Under the pieces are notes generated by a model. The model ran no database searches, had not been told where the DNA came from, and worked only from the letters and a program-made list of their open reading frames with translations. From positions 1 to 64,000 of the forward strand of contig CAKVMH010000003.1 of assembly GCA_934772045.1 (NCBI GenBank): a stretch of 64,000 bases of DNA, given 5' to 3'. The translations under genes and the position numbers were made by a program. Below, piece by piece: positions 45,116 through 54,563 of this stretch. Source of the stretch: an uncultured Clostridia bacterium. GTDB lineage: Bacteria > Bacillota > Clostridia > Christensenellales > UBA1242. Positions within the stretch are counted from its first letter, which is position 1. Each line of letters opens with the position of its first letter.

Positions 45116-45883
45116 ATGGCAAAAATAACTAATATATCAAAAGTAACCTCAAAATACAGCTTACCAGATACAACAAGTCACACCAGTGAAGTTGAAAGTA
45201 ATGTGTCTGAAACCGAAAACATGACAACTTCCTTTCTTAAAGAGAAATCGGTATCAAAGTTATATGCAATTCCCAAAGATGAGGTGGAAGTAACCTTAAA
45301 ACTTACAAACAACAGTTCTTATGATGTTGAAAATGTAACCATAACGGACACAATTGGCACAGGCGCAACTTTCAAAGCGGGTAGTGTAACAATTGATGAT
45401 ACACCACATGATAGTGAAGACCCAACGACAGGCATAACCTTGCCAAATTCAATTGGAAAAAACACTTCAACTACAGTTAAATACACAATTGTAATTGATG
45501 AAACGCCAACAACCGCACAGGTGTTATTAGATGGTAAAGTTGTCTATTCGGTAAATGAGATTACTGACCTTATGGAAGCAACCCCACAAGCAGAAGTTGC
45601 AATTACAAACAATGGCATTGTGATTGAAAAGACGTCAGACAAAACGGCTGTAATTTCCGGTGATAAATTGTTATTCCAAAATGTTATCAGAAACATTGGC
45701 ACAGTAAAACACACCGAAGTTAAATTCTCAGACCAAATGCCAAACGGCGCAACATTTGTTTCAGATAGTGTAAAAATAGACAATGTTGTAAAAGCTGGCT
45801 ACAACCCAGTGACAGGCTTTGAGCTTGATGATATTGAACCTAACACAAATATAACAGTAACATTTGAAGTTTTGGTGGATTAA
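45116..45883 (+). CDS. DUF11-repeat protein
   Basis: 255 residues. Two DUF11-type Ig-like repeats: first about 55-170 (LKLTNNSSYDVENVTITD, then GATFKAGSVTIDD), second about 170-255 (FQNVIRNIGTVKHTEVKFSD, then GATFVSDSVKIDN). No signal peptide, unusual for a surface repeat protein, but shared with the collagen-like neighbour. Stop overlaps the ATG of the Cys-rich gene (TAATG). Probably part of an extracellular or spore coat structure. Confidence 0.85.
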   Translation: MAKITNISKVTSKYSLPDTTSHTSEVESNVSETENMTTSFLKEKSVSKLYAIPKDEVEVTLKLTNNSSYDVENVTITDTIGTGATFKAGSVTIDDTPHDSEDPTTGITLPNSIGKNTSTTVKYTIVIDETPTTAQVLLDGKVVYSVNEITDLMEATPQAEVAITNNGIVIEKTSDKTAVISGDKLLFQNVIRNIGTVKHTEVKFSDQMPNGATFVSDSVKIDNVVKAGYNPVTGFELDDIEPNTNITVTFEVLVD

Positions 45884-46227
45884 TGGAAAAACAATTAAAA
45901 TTCCAATCGATGATAGAATGTGTGCGTAATGGGAAACAAGTTGTGTATTTAAGCAACCCTTTATATATTTCTTTGCTTAAAGGTCCACGTTTTAAAAATA
46001 TTTATTTTAAAGCACCAACCAAACCAATCCCATCTTACACTTGCGCACCAAAACGAAAATGTAAATGTTGTTTTAATTTTTGCTCAAAACCTAATTGTAA
46101 CTTGAATTATAGTTTGAGGCAAAACTTAACCGCTCCTAAATGCGGTTGCATAAAACAGCAAGAAAATTCAAACGATTTATTTAGCAAATACAATAAACAT
46201 AATTGCGGGTGCCACAAAAGGAAATAA
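45883..46227 (+). CDS. Cys-rich basic protein (11 Cys in 114 residues)
   Basis: 114 residues. N-terminal about 50 residues with Ile/Lys-rich strands, then a basic Cys-rich tail: CAPKRKCKCCFNFCSKPNC and CGC, CGC motifs near the end. Translationally coupled to the DUF11 gene (TAATG). Pairs of Cys suit disulfide or metal cross-linking, as in spore coat and exosporium cross-linking proteins; no family name can be given. Confidence 0.75.
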   Translation: MEKQLKFQSMIECVRNGKQVVYLSNPLYISLLKGPRFKNIYFKAPTKPIPSYTCAPKRKCKCCFNFCSKPNCNLNYSLRQNLTAPKCGCIKQQENSNDLFSKYNKHNCGCHKRK

Positions 46228-46543
46228 ATTGTTTTTAAAAGTTTAAATGAACTAATGTTGTAAGCATTTATGGTGTGTACAAGATTTTATTATTGAAACA
46301 TTGTGTCGGTCCCCACAATTATGATAATAGATAAAATTTAAAATATTTTAATTATACTAAAGGGTACGCTTAATTTTAGCGTACTTTTTCAGTAAAAAGG
46401 AAAATTTTTATAAAATTTATAAAAAATAATAACATTTTTAGGACTTAGTTTAAATTACCAGTAAAAATTTTTAAATAATTTGTAATTTAGCATTAAAAAT
46501 TCAAACATATGTTCTATAAACAAATTATAAATTTAAAAAATCA
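46228..46543. other. AT-rich intergenic gap
   Basis: Between the Cys-rich gene and the gpsA-like promoter. It holds a terminator (46364-46390) and otherwise no recognisable element. Confidence 0.5.
46364..46390 (+). terminator. Intrinsic terminator
   Basis: GTACGCT/AGCGTAC stem, seven-base loop, five T. Ends the DUF11/Cys-rich operon, 137 bases after its last stop codon. Confidence 0.75.
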
Positions 46544-46572
46544 TTGACAAAAGGTCACTTCTAATTTATAAT
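46544..46572 (+). promoter_or_regulatory. Perfect consensus promoter with long leader
   Basis: TTGACA (46544-46549), exactly 17 bp, TATAAT (46567-46572). The nearest gene starts 190 bases on (46763), leaving a 180-nt leader with an AACAC/GTGTT hairpin about 60 nt before the ATG. Confidence 0.9.
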
Positions 46573-46762
46573 GAAAGCGTAATATATTTAATTATAAATA
46601 AAGATATATTAACAGCGTAACAGGTTAAAAACAATGTGATTTTATTTGCTGAGATTGCAAATTTGGTTTGTTATTTAATTTAAATTTCAATTAAAATTAA
46701 GGAAAACACTGTCAAAAAAGGTGTTGAAATAAGAATTTTTAAATTTTTTTGTAGGAGTAATT

Positions 46763-47785
46763 ATGAATATAAGCATTATTGGCACAGGGCGTTGGGCGTC
46801 GACTATGGCATGGCTTTGTGCTAAAAATGGGCACAAAATTCTCGCATGGGAAAAGATTTTTGAGTCCCAAGGCGAGAGTGAATTTTTCAAAACTAAAAAG
46901 AACAGTTATGTTGATTTAACAGATGCTGACATCTCATTTACGCATAATTTAGAGGATACATTGAACTTTGGTGATTATGTCATCATTTCAATTTTAAGCC
47001 AAAGTGTTAGCGAGCTAATGCAAGACATTAAAAAGGTTGAAGGGTATGAAAATAAAAAATACATTTTAGCCATGAAAGGTATTGAGCAAACGACAGGCTG
47101 GACTTTGAGCGAAGTTTTGATTAAGAATGATGTAAAGAAAGAAAATATCTGCGCAATTGCTGGTCCAGGGCACCCACAATCTATCGTCAAAGGTGAAAAG
47201 ACCCATATGTTGGTGGCAGGTTATGAATGGAAAATGGCAGTCAATGTTGGTAAAATTATATCCAACCCAAATTACACCCTTATGCCTTGGCCAGATGTTA
47301 AAGGCTTAGAATTTTGTGGCGCGATGAAAAATGTATATGGTGGTGCAGGTGGCATGTGTGTTGGTTCTGGCAATGATACAATGCGCGGTCCGCTTATGTG
47401 CGCAAGTATCGTGGAAGTGGAAAGGTATTTGGAAGCAATGCAGTGTATGCCAAAAACAGCCCGCAGTTTAGCTTTGCTTGGCGATTATGACGCAACTATG
47501 TATGACTTGAATAGCCACAACTTAAATTACGGCATTGAAGTCGTAAGGCAAAACACATCAGAACCAAAATTGCCTTTTGCTTCAATTGAAGGTAAGCAAG
47601 CAGTTACAGGTTTGATTAAACGTATGATAAATTACAACAATCAAGTTAGTGACGCAATGCAGTTGCGTGCCTATTTGTTGGAAACATACAAGTCAATTGT
47701 TGATGGCGAAATCGAACCCAAGCATGCTATGGACGCAATTGAACAAGCTATTTACAAAACATACGAATTAGACGAAAGTATATAG
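46763..47785 (+). CDS. gpsA: NAD(P)H-dependent glycerol-3-phosphate dehydrogenase-like protein
   Basis: 340 residues. Rossmann NAD-binding start IGTGRWASTMAWLCAKNGH (5-23), VIISILSQSV, GPGHPQSIVKGEKT in place of the usual GPSFAxE, and FCGAMKNVYGGAGGMCVG with the conserved catalytic Lys of ALKN-type motif. The C-terminal helical domain has LLGDYDATMYDLNSHNLNYG where canonical GpsA has GLGDLxxTC..SRN. Overall fold and order fit GpsA, which makes sn-glycerol-3-phosphate for phospholipids, but several signature residues are diverged. SD TAGGAG. Confidence 0.8.
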   Translation: MNISIIGTGRWASTMAWLCAKNGHKILAWEKIFESQGESEFFKTKKNSYVDLTDADISFTHNLEDTLNFGDYVIISILSQSVSELMQDIKKVEGYENKKYILAMKGIEQTTGWTLSEVLIKNDVKKENICAIAGPGHPQSIVKGEKTHMLVAGYEWKMAVNVGKIISNPNYTLMPWPDVKGLEFCGAMKNVYGGAGGMCVGSGNDTMRGPLMCASIVEVERYLEAMQCMPKTARSLALLGDYDATMYDLNSHNLNYGIEVVRQNTSEPKLPFASIEGKQAVTGLIKRMINYNNQVSDAMQLRAYLLETYKSIVDGEIEPKHAMDAIEQAIYKTYELDESI

Positions 47786-47804
47786 TTATTCATTTAGGAT
47801 ACCA

Positions 47805-48971
47805 ATGGACACGCAAAATTTTAACACAAAAGAAAATGAGAAACAAGGCAACAACTTGCTTGTGAAATTAATGTCACGCAAGCAAGGTTGTTTTTTGCAC
47901 TCATCACCACAAAAAAATTTATCCGCAAAACTTTTAAAACAGGACGATTTAAATAAAGATAACTCATTAAATGTTGAACCTAAAGAACAAGTAAAAAATT
48001 CAAAACAAAACAAACAACAAGCCTGCACAAAGCAAACAAAAAAAACCACAAAAGCCGAAAAAAAATCCAAACAAGAAAGGCGTAAAAAACAGTCAAGAAA
48101 ATCTGCATTCATTGCCATGCTTGTTGTGGCGTTAATCGGTGTTGTCACAGGTTTAGGTGTGGGCACATATTTTAGCCCCAAAAAAATGGATCCGAACAGA
48201 TACAATTTTAACATATCCGCATTAATGGACGATGTGGAGGAAATAAGGGTTCAGGCTTCAAACAAAACTCCTATTGAATTGGGTGCTGTTAAAAGTTGTG
48301 CGCTCGCATTTGATGTCACAACAAATTACCCACGCGTTTCTGTTTCAAATTATGGGGAAGTGAAAGCCGCAGGCGTTACACAAAAAATTAACTCAAGGAC
48401 AATCCGTATGGGCGATAAATTCTTTGTTGAAAGTATAAGTGTAAGCAGTTTTGTGAAAGTTGTTCAACGTTCCTACATCGACGGTAACGTAATTTCCACT
48501 TTTGGTGGAGAATTGAGGGGAAATACTGTAACTTGGGACCCAAGGCAAACTAACACTGGTGCTAACGACATCAAAACGACCGACCAATTCTACCAAAAAT
48601 ATTCATGCACTAAATATGACTGCTCACCTTTCATCGTTTCAAGCAAAACGGTTGTGAGTGCAACCCCTGTCACGCAAAATAGCGATGGGAATTATGAATT
48701 CACCTTAACCTTGGATAGAAGCAAATCTGTTGCAACATATGTCCGCCTTATGCGCGATACGGGCGGGTTAAAGGGTTTGCCGGACTTTATTGCGGAACCT
48801 GTTATCACAGTGGTTATTGATTCTAATTATAGGTTATTGTACTATCACAGTGAAGAACGATACATCGCTTCAATTGGCATTACAGCCAAAACACAAGCGT
48901 TTAATACAAACTATTTTTATTACGACGAAGATTTTGAAATTCCAAAAATAACCGATAAAACAACAATATAA
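47805..48971 (+). CDS. Membrane-anchored protein with extracellular LolA-like domain (tentative)
   Basis: 388 residues. Cytosolic N terminus of about 105 residues, very Lys/Gln-rich (KQNKQQACTKQTKKTTKAEKK), one TM about 105-128, then an extracellular domain of 260 residues with long beta strands. The last part (EFTLTLDRSKSVATYVRLMR, ITVVIDSNYRLLYYHSEERY) recalls LolA/LppX-style half-barrels. Followed 18 bp later by the 864-residue repeat protein, so the two are probably one operon. SD AGGATACCA. Confidence 0.65.
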   Translation: MDTQNFNTKENEKQGNNLLVKLMSRKQGCFLHSSPQKNLSAKLLKQDDLNKDNSLNVEPKEQVKNSKQNKQQACTKQTKKTTKAEKKSKQERRKKQSRKSAFIAMLVVALIGVVTGLGVGTYFSPKKMDPNRYNFNISALMDDVEEIRVQASNKTPIELGAVKSCALAFDVTTNYPRVSVSNYGEVKAAGVTQKINSRTIRMGDKFFVESISVSSFVKVVQRSYIDGNVISTFGGELRGNTVTWDPRQTNTGANDIKTTDQFYQKYSCTKYDCSPFIVSSKTVVSATPVTQNSDGNYEFTLTLDRSKSVATYVRLMRDTGGLKGLPDFIAEPVITVVIDSNYRLLYYHSEERYIASIGITAKTQAFNTNYFYYDEDFEIPKITDKTTI

Positions 48972-48989
48972 TCTAACTCAAGGAGAAAC

Positions 48990-51584
48990 ATGAAAAAGTT
49001 TATTCTATACACCTTGGCTTACATACTGATAACTTTTACAGTTGCGTTCGGCACGGTTACAACAAACAACTTGCTTGTTAACAAAAGTTCGGCAGGATAT
49101 GAAAACCAAGTGCAAGCTGAAGCAACCGACGGCGAAAAGTTCTTGGATAAATTTGTAACATTAGGTAAAGCAAATTTCAGTGTAATGTGCGACGTGGGTG
49201 AACTCACAAACGACAATTCAACTTCAAGCAAATACGGCGCAAATTCTTCATTTAAACAAAAAGCAAGGGTCAGTTTAACTGGTGAACTTGATTTGCCGGA
49301 CTTAGAAAATTTTGCAATGAACGCAAAACTTGAAGCCGATATTGAAGGCACCAAACTGAATGCGGAAATCACATACTTAAATGGCACAATATATCTTTCA
49401 AGTCAAGACACAAACATAAAATTAGAAACATCAAACATAATGCAAATCGTTTCATTTGTGGCAAATTTGGGTTTAAACCAAAATGTGGAATTACCAGAAC
49501 TAAACACAGATGAACTTTTGCAAAATTTCCAAAACATGCGCGCAAAAAAGCGAGCAGATGGCAGTTTATTGCTTCAATTTAAAATATCTGACAATTTAAA
49601 ACTTAACTTTTATACAGACGAAAATTTTACACTTAAAAAAATTCAAGCTAATAACATTCAATTTGGTAGCACTGCACTAAATTTGTATGCCGACTTAAAA
49701 CCTAACGACGCAATTGTTATTACTAACCCAGAAGACGAAAAGGAATTTGTTGACCTTTCTTCAAGTTTTGAAATTTCAAGTTTGATAGATGAAATTATTT
49801 CAAACAAACAATTTGGCTTAGAATTTAATCTTGCATACAATGGCACACAAAAAATAGGTTTAAATGGTGCAGTTAATGTGGACTTTAACTCAGGTTTGCA
49901 AGCAAGCCTACAAGCAGATTTAAGCATTAACGACACAAAAATCCCAGTAAATATTTATTTGCAAACTGGTGATTTATATTTAAACATCGGTTCACTTAAA
50001 TTCATGGTGGACAAGTCAAATTTGAATAAAACAATCAATGCAGTGAATGTTGAACTTAAAAAGTTAGGCGTTCAAGGCAGTTTTATTGATGATTTATTAG
50101 CACATTTACAACAACTTGATTTTAACAAAATTTTAAAACAAGACCTTTCAAATATTATATCTATTAAACAAACTAACGGTGGCGGTTTGAATTTAATAAT
50201 CTACGGCAAACCATTTGGCATTGACACGGACTTAAATTTACAACTGCAACGAACTGACGACACAAACAAATTAAGCCTTTCAAATTTAAAAGTATTAAAC
50301 GGCAGTGTAGATTTAATTTTAAGTGTTAAACCGCAAGCAAACATACCACAATTTACATTAGACGGATATTATAAATTAGAGCACACAAGCGAATTTGTAA
50401 CTGCAACTATCCGCACTCTCAATAACATTTTAAACAAAAAAGTTTGCACATTCAATTTTAATTGTGTGGCAACCGCATTTAACACAACCGCAAAAGTTAA
50501 TGGCATTGTAAGTGTTGATTTTAAAACCGACCTTAAAACTTATTTTAATTTTGACGTAAATGTTTGCAATAAAACATTCAAAATGAAAGGCGTCATTGTA
50601 GGCGAACAAATTTATCTTCATGTCGACAATTTAAAGTTCACTTTTAAGTTTAAAGACATCGAAAATTTAACATCTCAATTTAGCAAAATGCAACGATTAG
50701 GGGCGGAGCCTGAAACTGGCACAGGTATTGCCCTTAATGTTGCAGTTCAATTGCTAAACACTTTAAATAATTATAATTCAGTTGAGATGTTAACAGGCTT
50801 AAATTTAACCCAGAACGCATTAACAATCAAGTTAAATAAAGCGGTTTTAAACACAAAAAATGATGTAAACATAAGTTTAAATTATACCGACAAACTTGAA
50901 AACTTTAAAGTTGAAGAATTTGAAACGCAAACTTTAAAACTATCGTCATCATTAACATTTGCTGACACATCGTATAAGTATGACTACACAAGGTACAATT
51001 ATTGCTCACTTTCAAACAGCCAAAACTTAATTGATGCAATTGAAAATACCCTAACAAATTTTAAAACTAAAAAGGGCATAAATTTAAATGTTGATGCAAC
51101 TTTAACCTTAGGCAGTGTGAATTTGGAAATTAACGGAACTGTTGCCATTAGTGAAACTAAAGTGTTGGCAAATTTAACAGTAAAATTTGGCATTATCACG
51201 GTTCAAGCAAAAGTTGATGTGTTAAAGCAAGAAATTTACATTGCAAACTTGTTTGGCGGTTCATTTAAAATCACATTCGAGCAAGCAAAAGGCCTTATCT
51301 TAAAACTTGCTGGCGCAAACTCGTTTGAAGAATTGATGCCAAGCGGAAACGGAATGGATTTTGGTGCAATTTTAAAAGGTGATTTATCAACACTTGACCT
51401 TGACATATTAAAAGATATTCGCATATCAAGCAATCAAACAGAATTAACATTCAACAAGGAAAAACTTGGTTCAACACAAAACCCAACTTTAATTTTAAAT
51501 TACAATTCCACTTTGCAAAAACTGGAATTAAATAACTTTATATCTAAAAATTTTGGTTTAAAATTTAAAGTGGAATTGATGTAA
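48990..51584 (+). CDS. Anchored extracellular protein with about four LolA/LppX-like repeats
   Basis: 864 residues. Signal peptide or anchor at 4-30. Four similar segments of 165-200 residues can be read, at about 55-255, 260-460, 480-680 and 700-864. Each has a strand group like LNGAVNVDFNSGLQ / VNGIVSVDFKTDLK / INGTVAISETKVLA, a turn with IYL or IYI and LKFMV/LKFTF/FGGSFKI, and ends LKLNNF-like before the next. The pattern resembles LolA/LppX/LprG lipid-binding half-barrels. Function unknown; lipid or lipoprotein handling at the cell surface is a guess. SD AAGGAG. Confidence 0.7.
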   Translation: MKKFILYTLAYILITFTVAFGTVTTNNLLVNKSSAGYENQVQAEATDGEKFLDKFVTLGKANFSVMCDVGELTNDNSTSSKYGANSSFKQKARVSLTGELDLPDLENFAMNAKLEADIEGTKLNAEITYLNGTIYLSSQDTNIKLETSNIMQIVSFVANLGLNQNVELPELNTDELLQNFQNMRAKKRADGSLLLQFKISDNLKLNFYTDENFTLKKIQANNIQFGSTALNLYADLKPNDAIVITNPEDEKEFVDLSSSFEISSLIDEIISNKQFGLEFNLAYNGTQKIGLNGAVNVDFNSGLQASLQADLSINDTKIPVNIYLQTGDLYLNIGSLKFMVDKSNLNKTINAVNVELKKLGVQGSFIDDLLAHLQQLDFNKILKQDLSNIISIKQTNGGGLNLIIYGKPFGIDTDLNLQLQRTDDTNKLSLSNLKVLNGSVDLILSVKPQANIPQFTLDGYYKLEHTSEFVTATIRTLNNILNKKVCTFNFNCVATAFNTTAKVNGIVSVDFKTDLKTYFNFDVNVCNKTFKMKGVIVGEQIYLHVDNLKFTFKFKDIENLTSQFSKMQRLGAEPETGTGIALNVAVQLLNTLNNYNSVEMLTGLNLTQNALTIKLNKAVLNTKNDVNISLNYTDKLENFKVEEFETQTLKLSSSLTFADTSYKYDYTRYNYCSLSNSQNLIDAIENTLTNFKTKKGINLNVDATLTLGSVNLEINGTVAISETKVLANLTVKFGIITVQAKVDVLKQEIYIANLFGGSFKITFEQAKGLILKLAGANSFEELMPSGNGMDFGAILKGDLSTLDLDILKDIRISSNQTELTFNKEKLGSTQNPTLILNYNSTLQKLELNNFISKNFGLKFKVELM

Positions 51585-51941
51585 AAAGGTTTTCAAAAAG
51601 AAATATAATTTAAAAAATTTAAATTAAAAATAATAAAAAAACGACAAAAAACAAGCAAAATTGCCAAAATAAACATAAATTTGTAAAAAATTGTGGCAGT
51701 TAGGCTTGCTTTTTTGTTGCTTGCGCGGTAATATAAAAACCCACTTAAAATGGCAATAGGGTACAACTAAAAATTTATGTTAAATCAAATTAACAATAAA
51801 TTAAACTCACATTTAAGTGGTAAAAAATTATTTAATGTGTATGCAATTTGCTAATTTGAAACATATATATTAACAATAATACATATTTTATTAAGGATTG
51901 TTTTCTTTACACAATTTTAGAAAAACAAAAGGAGAATTATT
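51585..51941. other. AT-rich gap with a loose terminator-like hairpin
   Basis: A long imperfect hairpin (51643-51718) ends in GCTTGCTTTTTTG and may stop the upstream operon. Nothing else recognised. SD AAAGGAG for the next gene at the end. Confidence 0.45.
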
Positions 51942-52214
51942 ATGATAATTGAAAGATACAACTCACTTAAAGTGTTCCACTTAGACAATGGCGGACTAGA
52001 ACTTTGCGCAGATCCAAATTTAGATATTGAAAAATTTATAAAATCTGCAATTCCAGAAGCAATGTCATATGTAAAGGAACAAGAGCTTGAAGGCGTCAGT
52101 TTATATGGGCCTTTTGAAATTGAAGTCTATGTTGGAAAGGATATGTCAGTTAACGAAATTGTTGATATTTATGAAGAGATTTTATATCGTTCAACAGGCT
52201 TAACAATTTCTTAA
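51942..52214 (+). CDS. Small hypothetical protein (90 residues)
   Basis: Acidic, no signal or TM. Alternating strands and helices (LKVFHLDNGGLELCAD, EIEVYVGKDMSVNEIVDIYEEIL). SD AAAGGAGAATTATT is strong and a good terminator follows, so expression is likely. Family not recognised. Confidence 0.7.
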   Translation: MIIERYNSLKVFHLDNGGLELCADPNLDIEKFIKSAIPEAMSYVKEQELEGVSLYGPFEIEVYVGKDMSVNEIVDIYEEILYRSTGLTIS

Positions 52215-52245
52215 GAATAAGGAATAGTTTGGTAAAACAGGAAAC

Positions 52246-52276
52246 AAAAAACCACAGTGGTATACTGCGGTTTTTT
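52246..52276. terminator. Bidirectional terminator
   Basis: AAAAACC.CAGT / ACTG.GGTTTTTT with one mismatch and a five-base loop. Serves the 90-residue gene and the leftward virD4. Confidence 0.8.
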
Positions 52277-52296
52277 AATATTAGCAATAATATTAG

Positions 52297-52490
52297 TTTC
52301 TTCCTCATTAATTTAATTCTTAAAATAAATCGTCATAAGTCGATTTAGGAAATCAACTTGTTCCTCATTGTTTTAAACATATTCTAGCACACTAGTCTAT
52401 GTTTAAAATAAATCGTCATAACTTAATTTAAGAAATTAACTTCTTCCTCATTATTTTAATCCTTAAAATAAATCGTCATCGTCGTCATCT
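52297..52490. repeat. Three degenerate copies of the virD4 3' end
   Basis: The block TTCCTCATT..TTAAAATAAATCGTCAT occurs at 52301, 52361 (with about 23 extra bases inside) and 52444. Only the last copy is the true virD4 C-terminal coding end (DDDDDLF-stop). The two others lie downstream and are non-coding. Confidence 0.8.
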
Positions 52491-54475
52491 TGGTCGTTTT
52501 GCTTTGCAAGAATGCTGTTGCGTTGTTTGATGTCGTAATAAATTTCTTCTTCTTCAAACATACGTTTTTCTTGATATTGCCCATAAACGCGTGACATGTT
52601 GTATATTTTTGATTCGTATGCTGGCGTAATAACTGTTTTTAAGCATGCGTTAGGTTCAAATGTTTTGATAACAATTTGTTTTTTGTCCCTAAACGACATA
52701 AGTTCTTCAGGGTAGGCAATAGGGATAGATTTAACAGTTTTGCTTGAAGATGTTGTTTCTTTTCCGTCTGGACCTTTTGATTTATTTTCATTAACTTCAA
52801 CGACAGTTTTCTTGCCCAAAAGTTCACTAAACTCTTTATTCGTTGTTGTGTCTTCCGAAGCAATATAAACTTGAATAGGGCAGTTATCTTTAATGATTTT
52901 ACCTTCTTCTTGCCCATAAACTTGATACAACTGGCTGTAAGACTGCACGCACAATTCAAAGAAAATACCACGGCTTCGACCAACGGTCATGATTGAACCA
53001 AATTCAGGGAACTTTGGCATATTACCAAATTCATCAAGCATGAAGTAAACATGCCTTTTCAACTCGCCACCGATTGATTGTGCTTTATCAACCAATTTTT
53101 TGTATAACTGAGTAACAAACAAAATTGCAAGTGGATAACGTGTCCTAATTTCATCAGGAATGATAAGGAAAATTGCAGTTGGCTTTTCGTCCATATTAAC
53201 AAAGTCAATTTCAGTGTGCGCGGTAAGGAAACTAATACCAGTATCACTGAACAACGCGGTTTTGCTTGAAACAAAGCCCATGTAGTTTTTGGTTGTGCTT
53301 TCGGCGTTGTTAAGTGCGGTTGAAGCCAAGTCGTGTACTTTGCTGAATTTACTGCGATATTCAAAAAGGTATTTTTTAAGGGTAGCGTAAGTGTCGCGCC
53401 CGCTGTCGGTCATATTGCCGATTTTGTAAACATTGTAAAGGTTGTATTTTTCCTTTGTCATGCCAAGTTCTGGGATACGGCTATCTTCCAACATGGCAAG
53501 CATAACTGCTTGAATAAGTTTTTGTGCGGTACGTTCCCATGATGGGTCCTTAGTGCTTTCAATAGGTGCAAGTGTTGCACAAATATCGTTTAATGCTGTG
53601 AAAGTTTTATCTTGCAATTCACGCGCGGTTACACGCATGTCATTTTCCAATTTGTCCTTATCTGCATACGCATAATTGTTGAATTGGAACCAGGTTGTTT
53701 GTGTGAAATCAAATGGACGCTGAATAATTAAATTGTATTGTTTTGGGTCGTCGCCAGGGGCATGCACTTTAACTTCCTTGTCCAAATTAAAACTGCGTTG
53801 ATACATGTCGTAAGGGTAACTAAGTGGGTTCCATTGAATGGAAGCAAATGGGTCACGCAAATTGATTACTTTAACATCATAACCTTCTTGCATAAATTTA
53901 TTTGCACATTTATCATACAATTCGCCCTTAGGGTCGGTAATAACAAACGATGGTTTTGCTGCGGTCATGCTCATCAATTGTAAACTTGGGATAACGAACC
54001 TATATGTTTTACCAGATGATGTTGTACCCACAACAAGCGTGTGAATAGGTTTAACAAAGTTGATGTCCATTTTGCCGTGCTCTTCTTCTGCACGTATCAA
54101 AACGCCGTCCTTTTTACTGCTCCTTAAACTGCTTAATGTGTTGTAGTTAAAACCTTCAATCTTTTTCAAATCTTCATTCGTCAAAAAGTCGCGGTTAAAG
54201 AACTGTGTTGTTTCCCTGCCTTTTGCGTCAGTTACTTTGTCTTCCGCTTTTTCGGCTTTCTTTTTGCCTTTGCCGTCTAAAACGCGCATAAGGTCAATCA
54301 CCAACACACCGCCAACAATCAGTATAACTGCAAAAATAGGCGTTGTCGTCGCAATATATCTAGGGTTGAAACCGAAAACCTTGTCACGCATGTAGGTAAC
54401 CAAAACCACGCTTCCTAAAAATGCAACAGCAAAAAGAATAATGTATTTTAAAACAACTTTAAAAATCTTTTTCAT
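52463..54475 (-). CDS. virD4: VirD4/TraG-type coupling ATPase
   Basis: 670 residues. Two N-terminal TM segments (about 9-28 and 41-62), then a cytosolic ATPase: Walker A GTTSSGKT (150-157), TDPKGELYDKC, the Walker B region FMLDEFGNMPKF (about 478-490) and the T4CP phrase SYSQLYQVYG. C-terminal acidic tail DDDDDLF. Hexameric coupling protein that brings the relaxosome or protein substrates to a type IV secretion channel. No relaxase in the window. Leftward, divergent from the pilin/VirB6/VirB4 units across a repeat-filled gap. SD AAAGGACG. Confidence 0.95.
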   Translation of the reverse strand: MKKIFKVVLKYIILFAVAFLGSVVLVTYMRDKVFGFNPRYIATTTPIFAVILIVGGVLVIDLMRVLDGKGKKKAEKAEDKVTDAKGRETTQFFNRDFLTNEDLKKIEGFNYNTLSSLRSSKKDGVLIRAEEEHGKMDINFVKPIHTLVVGTTSSGKTYRFVIPSLQLMSMTAAKPSFVITDPKGELYDKCANKFMQEGYDVKVINLRDPFASIQWNPLSYPYDMYQRSFNLDKEVKVHAPGDDPKQYNLIIQRPFDFTQTTWFQFNNYAYADKDKLENDMRVTARELQDKTFTALNDICATLAPIESTKDPSWERTAQKLIQAVMLAMLEDSRIPELGMTKEKYNLYNVYKIGNMTDSGRDTYATLKKYLFEYRSKFSKVHDLASTALNNAESTTKNYMGFVSSKTALFSDTGISFLTAHTEIDFVNMDEKPTAIFLIIPDEIRTRYPLAILFVTQLYKKLVDKAQSIGGELKRHVYFMLDEFGNMPKFPEFGSIMTVGRSRGIFFELCVQSYSQLYQVYGQEEGKIIKDNCPIQVYIASEDTTTNKEFSELLGKKTVVEVNENKSKGPDGKETTSSSKTVKSIPIAYPEELMSFRDKKQIVIKTFEPNACLKTVITPAYESKIYNMSRVYGQYQEKRMFEEEEIYYDIKQRNSILAKQNDQDDDDDDLF

Positions 54476-54515
54476 TTTTCGTCCTTTAAATTAATGTTTA
54501 TTTATTCTAAAATTA

Positions 54516-54544
54516 ATACTAACTTAAATGGTAAACTTTGTCAA
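54516..54544 (-). promoter_or_regulatory. Promoter of virD4
   Basis: Read leftward: TTGACA (54539-54544), 17 bp, TAGTAT (54516-54521). Confidence 0.75.
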
Positions 54545-54563
54545 CAAAATTGCAATATGTATC

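Noticed and set aside
46573..46762. CTGAGATTGC in the gpsA-like leader, reminiscent of the TPP riboswitch CUGAGA
   Set aside because: No second THI-box half (the ACCUGA or GGNUAAUGCC parts) is present.
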